From NCBI GenBank assembly GCA_025642065.1, contig JAODUP010000721.1:171501-235500 (forward strand): a stretch of DNA of 64,000 nt. The letters are read 5' to 3'. A program made the position numbers and the translations under genes. Source of the DNA: Paralvinella palmiformis. Its lineage: Eukaryota; Annelida; Polychaeta; Terebellida; Alvinellidae. Positions within the stretch are counted from its first letter, which is position 1, and each line of letters opens with the position of its first letter. The notes below the pieces were generated by a model. That model searched no databases. It worked only from the letters and a program-made list of their open reading frames with translations, and was not told where the DNA came from. Positions 46,794 through 57,228 of this stretch are shown piece by piece.

Positions 46794-48118
46794 AGTATGA
46801 AAAGTAAATATTTGGTGCAGATATAAAAGCAAACCTTGTCTTCCAGTTACTGCTGGTTAAAATTCAAAGCAGTTGATAATTTATGGGTGTCTTGTTATGC
46901 TCATTATAAATGCATTCAGTATTACAATTTATTTGTGAAATCTGTGCAGCAGTATGCTTTTAGAAATCTGCAAAGACAGTAAATGTTTTGACTTGTCTGT
47001 TTTTTGTCTACGAGTTGCCATCTTATTGTCCAAACACAATTTTTTCCGGATCCATGAACACACTTAAAGCAAAAGAATAGTCCATTTATCATTATCTGTA
47101 CACCAAGATCCTACGAGGAAAGTGATTTGCAACAAGATGAAGATGATGATTATGATGATGCAAAAGTTACTTTCCGAACTCAGTACTCCGTTATTTTTAT
47201 TAATCAGGATTTACTTCTAAACATTATAGCAGATATAGGATAAATATTATATTTGCATGTTTTATGCACTTCCAGTAATATAATGCAATACTAATAGAAG
47301 TAATTCATTTAAATTATAGATAAAAATGGTGATAAAATACCATAATAAAATATCTCTGTTAATACTGATGAACTTTAATTATTTGTGACAAGGAATGGAT
47401 TATCTTAATTTAACCTAAAATTAGATCTCTACGTTCATTAAGTTTAGAAGTTTTTAGTAATGTATGGAATTATTAGCCTCAACATTTTAAGTTATTTTCC
47501 AGTAACTCTAACTGCTAGCTCGCTTACATCCTGATACATTAGCATTAAAGCTTTTCAGCTAATTTTCCATGTTCCTGTCAGCACATCTGCAAATTTCTGG
47601 TTTTACAGAAAATCCATAATTATCAGTATAAATCTAATATTGACAAAATGTAGCCTCAGCATAAATGACAACTCTATCTTTCATGAGATTTGTTTTAACA
47701 TATTGATTCCGTTGTGTTTGTTCTAAATGCAAGTGAAAGGTTTTGTGGAAATGTATCGTTTATCTGTGTAGTTTACATACTATAGCCAGTATGGTATTAT
47801 GCCCATTGTGCCCTATTGTTATGTGTGGTCATGCCATAAACAGTATTATAGAAGGCCAGTTAGACTGGTTTCAATGATTCCAAATAATTTAATGTCATGT
47901 AGATATAAAGGAGTTACCATTATCTAAAATGTATATTTCCGTACTATGCAGTATTTTATATTTTGAAGCAGTCTTATATCTTCCAAGTGTTTAACTGTAT
48001 TAATGTAAGTTTTACAGCAATACGTACTACCAGTTTAATGTGTGTGTGTGTGTGTGTTAGAAGTTTTGTTTGTGTATTTGAACGTTTGTAATATTCCATG
48101 TTGCATAAACTGTGGTAT

Positions 48119-48124
48119 AATAAA
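48119..48124 (+). terminator. Poly(A) signal of the RING gene
   Basis: AATAAA, followed by a second AATAAA about 12 bases on, is the first clear signal in T-rich sequence after the RING stop codon. The assignment to this gene depends on an uninterrupted 1.3-kb 3' UTR. Confidence 0.55.
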
Positions 48125-48829
48125 ATTAAAAAATAAATTCCGTCATTGCTAGCATTTTAAGTTATAATAATATGTTTTAATTTACCATCTCTGATGAATT
48201 GTGATTTAGTGTATACACACACGTACATGTATATATTTGAATTGTACTTATGTAAAACAAATTGTATTAGGCACATGTAAATCAGCTACTATATCTAGGT
48301 ATCAAGATGATAAACACCATAATGTATGAAGTTGGATGTCGGGACTTTATGTCATGTCAGACTCATGTTTTCTTAGCAAACAACTGTGTTTTGAAACTCT
48401 ATCCCTTTTGCCTCTAAACACGTGAAAATGATGTTGGGCTATGCACCATATCAGCAAATGGATAACATAACTGAAACTGCATCATATAGTCATAAGTGGA
48501 CAAGCATACAACGAATCAATCTGTTTATTCATGATGCTAGTCTATATTCTCCTAAAATGAGATAAAAATGCTAGAAATATTAAACCACTATCATACATAT
48601 TTTAGAAAATGTATAGGTGCATTTCAAAGTATACATCAAGCATAGCAAGACCTGACAATATATCGATATGCTGCCAAAAATTAAGTTAAATTCCAAAAAA
48701 TTCATTTGCTGAGACCTCACTTCTAAAATGATCTCGTTAAAATTGCAGCTATGCATATTTTTTTTTAAATATATGCATTAATGGTATTCACGATTGATTA
48801 TCAGTCATCAACATCAATTTGACAACACA

Positions 48830-49535
48830 CACCAGAACTGTTTAATTTAAATCATTTTTTATTGATTAAAAACAAAACAAAATGTTATTTAAAATCAATT
48901 GTTACATATGCTAGATAATTGCTTATACATATATTTATAATTAAATTGAAATTAGATTTCAACACCATATAGTCTAACAAGTCATCCTAATCAGTGACAA
49001 TTCTCCCAAATCTATGGTTGGGGTGATATTGAGAGATTAACCCAACAGAAGGTGTCAAGTGAAACCACACTTCTTCAATGTGGTAACTGGGAATTATTTG
49101 ACATGTGAGGTCACATATTTTCAATACATTTAGGGGATCATCGAGTTAATGTTAAGCACTTATCAGTAGTATTTAGCCAGGATGGGTATATAAGGTGATA
49201 ATTCTCATAGATTCATTATTGATAGCAGCTATCTCGTGCTGGATACATACCAGAAACAAAACCTGACTCTAAAACTTTTAGATTGCAGTATTAATAATAC
49301 TGTATTATGTATTTTATCAGTACATATAGATACTGGTCAACTTCACAATGTCTAGCAAAAACAGAATTGCATGTGGTTATACTTTCAAAGTATTACTTTG
49401 ATAAGAAATATGGCAACGAAAAGCAGGGACTTACCCTTAGAATAAACAATTAAATTGATTTAAATTTAAAAAAATCTGATTTAAATAACAAAAATCTAAT
49501 TTAAATACCACCAATTTTTTTTCCAACCTTCATAC
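48830..49535. mobile_element. AT-rich hAT-like MITE, diverged
   Basis: The left side reads CAGAACTGTTTAATTTAAATC and the right side ends AATTTTTTTTCCAACCTT. ATTTAAAT / TTAAATCA words in opposite orientation fill both sides. The right end resembles the CCAACCCTG terminus of the element ending at 53808. The boundaries are approximate. Confidence 0.4.
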
Positions 49536-49546
49536 ACACACTACAC

Positions 49547-49577
<31 letters not shown>

Positions 49578-50399
49578 ATAGAGAGCCATCATCATTGCAT
49601 ACACCACCCTTACATGAAGAAAGTGAAAAGCTATTTGTGTATAAATCTATATTCTTCATATTGAAAAAGGATGAAGAGCATATAATTTATTTATGATATG
49701 ATATACCCAAATAATTTTGTAAACATAATTGTCATATGTGAAGCATCAGTGCAATAACATTGAATATTTGGGTGTACAAAACATAAGTTTTTAATTGATC
49801 TTCATATATGTTACATCTTTAAGCAATTTAAAAATATAATTGTAAGATATTTAGTCAAAATTCACTAAGAATTTAATTCTGACCATGATATACAGATCTA
49901 CCCCCCCCCCCCAATTACATGTACACAATATAGTAGCCTGCTATATATTAAATGACATTCAGAGTGCAAATGAACAAACCCACAGTATAAGATTAGAACT
50001 GATCATCAAACAGCTAAATTATTTTCAACATAAACAAATACTTATTTTTTTTAAACATTTCAATTATGGCTTAGAAGTTTTAGTTAGATATCAATAGAAA
50101 AATTTATATTTTTACTGCTGTCAGATATCATGAACTGTATGACATCAGCATTTTACCAGGTATACGGAATGGATGAATTTCCTGGTTCTTTTGTTTATTT
50201 GTACTCACAAATGATAATAACCCAAGAGAAAAATTACAGTGTTATATAGTTTAAATAATATATAGGATATACTAGCTGATGATAGAGCACCAAGGTTTGC
50301 GTTAAATGATGTTATTTAGTGAACTAGAAAAGTTAACTTAACTGCTGGATTTTGTTTATTTCCAAGTGATTAGTTTCTTATCTATCAGATATCCATCCT

Positions 50400-50575
50400 C
50401 GGCGCCTTCAGTGTCTAGTTGGTAGCGCGTTGGGCCACAGATCACTACCACCCGAGTTCAAATCTCGGCGTGGACATATCTGAAGGATATTTCATCTTTG
50501 ACTTCGCTTCATTACCTTTGGAGGTCGTTCGGCCCATTTAGTCGTGCACAAAAGTGGCCGTAAAACACCAATCAT
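50400..50575 (+). mobile_element. tRNA-derived SINE, family C, third copy
   Basis: TAGTTGGTAGCGCGTTGGGC, GAGTTCAAATCTCGGCGTGG, GACTTCGCTTCATTACC and GCACAAAAGTGGCCGTAAAA align with 21569-21756. No clear flanking duplication is visible, which suggests an older copy. Confidence 0.8.
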
Positions 50576-51401
50576 CTTGTCAGAGCCAACAACATAATAG
50601 ATCATTTAAATATAATTAACTTTAGAGGCTTCTTGGCCTTGCAATAATTGTTCCACCTTACTATTCGTTTGGTGGCTCCCTCTTTGGAATGCGACAATAA
50701 ATAGATATTTACTAGATGCAAACGCAATACAAAATCACTGGTGGCCAATTTTGATCAATGACTGGATAATTTCGATCACAGACAGAAACTAGTTTAAAAG
50801 CATATGCTGTAAGTTAACCTGTTCAAAATGCCTACTTGCTAACATAATATAATAACCTGCATACATACGACCATCCTATATAATTGTTTATTTGTAATGT
50901 TAGTAATTGTTCTTCTGATGTACCTATATCCTGCACCCTAGTTTATTACACGTACTATTTTGTACTATATGTTATGCTCCACATCATTTGTGTAGAATAA
51001 CTATATAACAAACAAGCCGAAGTGCCGCTATCTGGCGAATGTATTTATTTTGCCAACCCATTCGGTTTTATCAATAATAAAATTATTATCAACTATACAA
51101 AACAGATACACAATATTAACTAGTGTGGATTTCGCATTAATTATACGTGGTCGTATATATGACTCAAGGGCTGATATAACTATATTCAACATAAAGTATT
51201 TGAAGTAACAAACCAATATTTTCTTGTATGTTTAATTTTATTGCTTTCATATTTAGGCTATGTTTACCTGTAACACAACAATCGGTTAACGAGTAAATTG
51301 GTATTTATTATGGAAGTCATTATTCTGTCGGTTCCCCAGTGAAAAGTTTGTCTCCTGCCCACGTCCAAGATCGCCGGCAGTCCCGCTTGGTGGGGGGGCT
51401 A

Positions 51402-51613
51402 GATAAACACATTATTTTACAAATTGTGATATAACGGATATCACAATATGTTAATAACAAGTAATATTTATACTTATTTGTATGGGAAAAGCTGACAGTT
51501 AATTTTTGCCTGAAAAATTACATGTTATTGGAAAATAAATCATCAAGTTGGGAATTGTTATTAACATATTGTGATATCCGTTATCTCACAATTGGTAAAA
51601 TAATGTGTTTATC
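51402..51613. mobile_element. 212-bp MITE with 59-bp terminal inverted repeats
   Basis: Arms 51402-51460 and 51555-51613 are reverse complements with two mismatches. They begin GATAAACACATTATTTTAC and contain GATATAACGGATATCACAA. The 94-base middle has no coding frame. No transposase and no clear target duplication are seen, so the superfamily is open. Confidence 0.85.
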
Positions 51614-51665
51614 ATATGTTTCAGCGAGCCCGCTGAAACTCGACCCGCAAACGGACGTTCGCTAG

Positions 51666-51884
51666 ATGGCGCAGTCATCGCCGAAATTGTCTAATGCGGT
51701 ACAAACACTGTCTTATAGAGTCTATAACAACGACACCCCCCCCATGCACGAACCTAAAGGTCGAAGGGAGTTTGTTAACCGGAAATCACATGTGATGGTA
51801 ATAGATTTATCTTCAGCTTCAAAAGAAGACTCATGCATCCTACTTTTACATTGTTTGTCACGTTATCCAAGATCCCAGTGTTGA
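51666..51884 (+). other. Unsupported 72-codon reading frame in a GC-richer patch
   Basis: Begins ATGGCGCAGTCATCG and ends at a TGA at 51882. The patch around it is richer in C+G than its surroundings and could be a promoter or first exon, but no downstream plus-strand exon fits and no family is recognised. Confidence 0.15.
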
Positions 51885-52901
51885 TATTTTGCGGTCTTCA
51901 TCGCACTAAAGTCGTAAAGACATGCTTTTCGGGTTCATGTGGTCAAGTTACCGTTTCTTTAAATTAATGATTAGTTTAAGTTAGTTTACACGAATTATTT
52001 GATTGAAATAATTCATACATTACTTAAGTTAACAAGTATAATAAATTAGAATGATGATAATAAACTTAATTACCTGGTTTATATCTGTTGAATATCAACA
52101 AACAACTGTACGTGATATGTTTTTTCTAATACATGCAAATTAGCTGTCATGTAGAGAGTTTGCGGAAAATACTATACGTCCTGTGGCCACTGACATTAGT
52201 TTATTTCAAAAGATATCAGAATTAAAAGAATTGATTTTTTTTAAAATTAGTGATCGAAAATTGGCAACAAATCCTTAGTTTTTCCTTAGTTGTAACATCG
52301 AATCGCTGATAGAAAGCAAGTTTTCTGATTGGCCACTGGTCACGCAATGTGATATATGTGATTGAATATCTGTAGAATTATAACTTTAAGATTTATTAAA
52401 GTTTGCCAGTACATTAAAGGGGTGCTATATACTCATACATGATATTGGCAGTAAAATATTCCGATTGGTGATTATAACACTGCACTGGATTACGATAGAA
52501 CGGTAATTTAAAGTATCGATATTTGATATAAATTACTATAACCCTGTACGTCTAACCTCATGTTGTATGTACTTGTTATAATAAAAAAATAAGCCATCGA
52601 AGTACACAGCTGGTGAAATATTCTTACCGTGACGCTGTATATAGGTTAACAATGATTATTTATTTGAATTATTATCTTAAAAATAATAAAAACAAGCATT
52701 TATGGGCTTTAAATAGGATAATATTTTAGCGCTAATATGATTATTTATACTACAACTACTACTACTACTACTAATAATAATAATAATAATAAATATTATT
52801 ATTATTAATGTATATATTTAGCATATTAAAGCCCCATTAATTATTAATATTGTATAGCGAAACCCCAAATATTTATAAAACAAACTCAATCTATTCCACC
52901 A

Positions 52902-52978
<77 letters not shown>

Positions 52979-53128
52979 CTCCCCATAACGTTATCCTGTA
53001 CATTGATCGATGACCAGCCGACAAGACATTAACACTAACTATCCTCTCTCCACCGACTACTGTATTAAAAGGACCCCCCCTCCACAATACTACACCAGGT
53101 ACCAAACTATTGTCTATCTGTCCTCGTT

Positions 53129-53165
<37 letters not shown>

Positions 53166-53403
53166 AAAAATACACAGACTTCAGATGATACACAGATATC
53201 TGTAATAATATGAATTGATGGAATCCGGTATCCCGGTAACGTTTCAATGGACAAGAGTTGATGCAGATATCCAGATGTACTACCACTGATAAATGTATTA
53301 GTTGTTAGTAATGTCTGGTCATAGATACGCTGTCTCATCTGGAATTAAATTGGGCTTTCAAGAGTTGAGCTATTTTGTTTATTTCTAGTATTATTTGTCA
53401 CCA
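51885..53403. other. Intergenic spacer with compound microsatellites
   Basis: AT-rich, with an ACT/AAT repeat patch near 52750-52805 and TG-GA and TC-TG tracts between 52904 and 53165. No gene is seen. Confidence 0.45.
52904..53165. repeat. Paired TG-GA and TC-TG microsatellites
   Basis: A TG tract (about 52904-52939) joins a GA tract (about 52941-52976); 150 bases on, a TC tract (about 53129-53152) joins a TG tract (about 53153-53165). Confidence 0.9.
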
Positions 53404-53998
53404 CCAGGGGACCGTTTCACTAAGGTTATGACGTCATAACCAAAATAGCTTATTAACCCGGGGTGACGTTGATTTAATCAATTCAATTAAGTCATCGATT
53501 AAATAATTCATTTAATCAAAAAAAATTCAGATTATACTTGATTTAACTGTATATATTTTTAAATAAAGTTAAAATTTGTACATAACAGCTTTGCTTTAAT
53601 TCTTTAGAAATGCTAAGAATGAAATGTTCGGCCTATTGGGCATATTATGATATTCCACATATTTATTTATTTTCAGAATACATATTATTTCTTATGGGAT
53701 AGTCGAGAATGTTGAAAAAATTGAATAAATCAATTTGATCGAAAAAATCCCATATAATCGGGGAAAAAATCTGATTTATTCGAAAAAATCATGATTTTGT
53801 TCCAACCCTGTCATTAACTGATTTCACTTATAACATTGTATGAGCTTTTTAAAAACCGTTTCACTAAGACGATCAGAAAAGTTAATGATGGAAAATTTGC
53901 TCATAAAAATTCCATCATTAGTTTATGAGCAATATTGGGTTTACGAGCGAAATCGGCTCTTATGGGCTCATAAGAATCTTTGTGAAACGATACCCTGG
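53404..53998. mobile_element. Composite MITE with CCAGGG...GTTTCAC inverted ends
   Basis: The arm at 53404-53424 and the reverse complement of 53978-53998 match at 18 of 21 positions (CCAGGG, CGTTTCAC, AAG). A second ACCGTTTCACTAAGAC word lies at 53856. An AT-rich hAT-like MITE (53450-53808) sits inside. Confidence 0.6.
53450..53808. mobile_element. AT-rich hAT-like MITE nested in the composite element
   Basis: The right end reads inward as CAGGGTTGGAACAAAATCATG. Both sides are rich in GATTTAAT / ATTCGAAAAAATC words in opposite orientation. The left end (near CCCGGGGTGACG) is less certain. Confidence 0.5.
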
Positions 53999-54440
53999 TG
54001 AGTTGTACCACATGGAATTCACTAAAGGCGATTGATGTTGTAATCAGATATGCCATATACACTGATATACAGGCCATGTTACGATGGTATACACGCGAAA
54101 TGTAATAAAGGCATAGCCCACTGTAAACAAAATACAGGTAACGTTTGTCTGAAGAATAATTTTAGACGATAGATTTTCTTATAATGTTAAAAGGCAACGT
54201 GACATATCGATGTGACATATTACAGCTGGTAAACGTCGTTATTTTATAAAATCGCTGTCTAAATAATCTAAGTTTATCGTACTACGATCATTTACCCATT
54301 ATTTATCTAAATAAAGGATACTATACTATATATATAGTAGATAATAATGTGTATAGATAGAGAATATTGTAGACGTGTTTAAGGAATGATGGATTTCCAA
54401 GGTTTTCATTTTTTACACGCGATTTCACCACTAAATTAAT

Positions 54441-54990
54441 ATTGAGGGTGCTCCGATATCGCAGTAGATAGTGATCTCCGGTGGCCTAGCGGTTAAGCAC
54501 CCGGCACCCGGTGCCAACGTTCACAGGTTCGATCCCAGCAAGAGGTCGAAACTTTTCCAGAGAAATTTTTTCGGCTCACAACATCGTGGGTGGCTGACCA
54601 CGTTAAATGGCGCTGCCGTCTCCACTGAATTATTAAAAATAAAGAGGGACGTTAAAACCCCCCTGAGGACGTAACACACACTGGCAGTGACCACCCTCAG
54701 GGTATTTCGGCTCCATCTTTCCGTACTGCTCCCCTGTGAGTGTTGGGGGTGGAGATTTCTCAACCACTCCAACATAGACGCTGTGCCGAATAAGCGACAG
54801 CCTGGGGATACTCCCGGAAAAACAAAACAAACAAACAAAATCGCAGTGGTTAAGGGGTTATGCTACAAACCTCCAGATTGTAGGTTAGAATCCGACTCAT
54901 TCCTGTGTTTGTGGGATGTTCCATCGGGCAGTCGGCCCATATCCATACGTCCTAGTGTGGTTAAACAGCGCCGAGGTTAAACAACTCGAC
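54441..54990 (+). mobile_element. SINE family A copy (outer element of a nested pair)
   Basis: GTGCTCCGATATCGCAGT before the insertion and CAGTGGTTAAGGGGTTATGC, ACAAACCTCCAGATTGTAGG and GTTAGAATCCGACTC after it rebuild the head of a SINE-A copy like that at 36605. The inner element occupies about 54466-54839. Confidence 0.75.
54466..54839 (+). mobile_element. Full-length tRNA-derived SINE, family B (inner element)
   Basis: The A box TGGCCTAGCGG is at 54482 and the B box GGTTCGATCCC about 45 bases later, both near consensus. The body contains GGGTGGCTGACCACG, CTCCACTGAATTA, CCTGAGGAC, GTGCCGAATAAGCGACAG and GGGGATACTCCC, then an A-rich AAACAAAC tail. It is flanked by ATCGCAGT (54458-54465 and 54840-54847). 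Partial copies lie at 6565-6645 and 61289-61356. Confidence 0.85.
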
Positions 54991-55033
54991 TCAGTTGATA
55001 TCAATAAAGAGTAGATATTTATTTACATTTAGA

Positions 55034-55039
55034 TTTATT
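55034..55039 (-). terminator. Poly(A) signal of the CNB-domain gene
   Basis: TTTATT on the plus strand is AATAAA on the minus strand, about 95 bases after the stop codon at 55135-55137. Confidence 0.65.
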
Positions 55040-55134
55040 AAACAGAAAATCGTCGCGCGCATTATTGAATAACTCAAAGGGGATAAACATCATCCGGACA
55101 CCGTGCGTTAGTGAGTTCTCTCGGCTATCCGGGA

Positions 55135-56489
55135 TCAGGTCCAGAATGAGTTTCGCTTCAAAGGAGCAGACTGTATCCGTGTAGATGTAGTTCTATTATT
55201 GCCTTTATTTTCATTAATCGTTCTCGTCGTCGTCGTTCGTGGAGCGCTAGATAACGGTCGAGTGGGGGGTGGCTTATTGACATTTGACGGTTGGGATGTA
55301 TGACACCGAGTTGGCTCTTCGACGTTATCCTCCATCACGCTGATACAGCGTACGGCCACTCGATAGGCATCCTTCGGTATGATGTACCGACGAATATGCT
55401 GATGATGCGCCGCGCTCGAGACGGGGCCACCCGCAAACTGGCACGTCCTCTGGCGAACGTACACCGTACCACCAGGAATTGGTACGTCATCAGGACCCTA
55501 TAACAACAATGATAGCGAGATGTTTAGTATATTTTCCGTTTAAGCCGAAAGTAATAAACAACAACAACAATAATATTATTAATACTAATAAAATATTTAT
55601 TAAACACCGTATTTCGAATCTGTTGTTCGGCGACATAGTATAATTAAGAATGGCTAAAAACTGAGATAGCATCATATTTATAAACATCTTCAATGCATTA
55701 TAAGATCATCTAATAATAAAACGTTATTATAGATATTGATAATACCAGGAACGTTATAAAAGAATAGGAATCTTAACTACGGCCTGATGACGTGGAGATA
55801 AAGCTCTAACATGTCTTCATTAGCGTGATAGTATAATGGTTAGGCTTCAGGGAAACATCCCATATTAATTCATTTTCAGTTAATCTTATGAACCCCAAGA
55901 AGATCAAAGGAACAGGAACAGTTGTCAGCGTCCCTGGTGGATGGGCAGCATTTCTACGACAATATCCACTGCTTTGTTGACAAAAGGTGGCAGGTTTGAC
56001 TCAATTCGCTGCCACATTATGTCCAACGCTTAATTCTTGTGTATTTCATGTCTATTAATATTAAGTGCCCTTTTCACAACTGTTTCGTTTACCTGGATGT
56101 TGAATCTCTTCAGCTCGATGACATTAGCATTTGATTTCTTAAAACCATGTCCTGCGCCATTTTTTATATAGAACGACCTCAGTTTATCTTCCAATTCCTT
56201 CAGGGCGTGGTTACTCGTCTCCCAATCAAAACTCTCGATTTCATCTTCGTCATCCTCGTCATCATTACTGCATGTCTGCGTCGGCGCTGACTTCGGCCTA
56301 CATATGGTTGATGTGATGTCATTTTTCTCATTTTGCCGATCCAACATGGAACAGATTACTTTTGACCTACTAGCATTTGTCGCCTGCTGGCGATCTTTAA
56401 TTTCTTTCGCCACTTCTTTAACGTCGCTGTTTACGATGTCATTGTAGCCAAGATGGACCTGAAATACAATGACAAACGTCTTTATATAG

Positions 56490-56530
<41 letters not shown>

Positions 56531-56838
56531 CATCATGAAACAGATCCCGTCTGAGGGTATGCCAGGCCAGGGGTGTTTAGTACGTTGAACCGGGATGTAT
56601 GTCAACATCGTTAGGAATATCAAGAAACATGAATTATCGAAATTATACGAATTTGAAGAAATGCATCATCAAGCAGAGACTGAAACCTAGCAATGTTGCT
56701 GGTAATATGTACATACAAAGCTTTACTTGTATATTATATAGTTCGAGCTACGCTAACTGTTCCAGGCCACCATATGACGTATCTCGTTTTGTGCCCAATT
56801 ACTTTGCTATAATGACGTGTCAGTTATCATGATTATGA

Positions 56839-56910
<72 letters not shown>

Positions 56911-57185
56911 GTATTAGTGATGATAGTAGTGATGGTAGTAGTAGTGGTGATGATGATGATGATGTTGATGATGATCATTATGACGATCATGATAACTTCA
57001 ATATAGCACAATTTAGTATTTCTACGGAGACAAATTACCAAGTTCAATAAAATAACAATACATCACATATGACAATAAAAGGTAGATATAATGATAGATC
57101 TGAAGTGAAAAGTAAATAGTTCTTAGTTTAAACAATCTGTTAGACTCATCTACAATATTACAACTAGATATTAGAATTAGTTATA

Positions 57186-57228
<43 letters not shown>

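Larger units (their letters stand above)
48125..51401. other. Intergenic spacer
   Basis: No coding exon is recognised. It holds a probable hAT-like MITE (48830-49535), a C-rich run near 49902 and one SINE-C copy (50400-50575). Confidence 0.45.

Noticed and set aside
51666..51884. First exon of a protein-coding gene
   Set aside because: No downstream plus-strand exon in phase and no recognised motif; kept only as a low-confidence note.
52818..53338. Frames rich in Ser-Leu or His-Thr
   Set aside because: Translations of the TG, GA and TC microsatellites.
54480..54540. tRNA gene
   Set aside because: Near-consensus A and B boxes belong to SINE-B, which has other copies and a tail; no cloverleaf can be drawn.
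55822..55850. tRNA-like head (TAGTATAATGGTTAG)
   Set aside because: Resembles a tRNA 5' half but has no B box or matching acceptor stem downstream and no second copy in the window.
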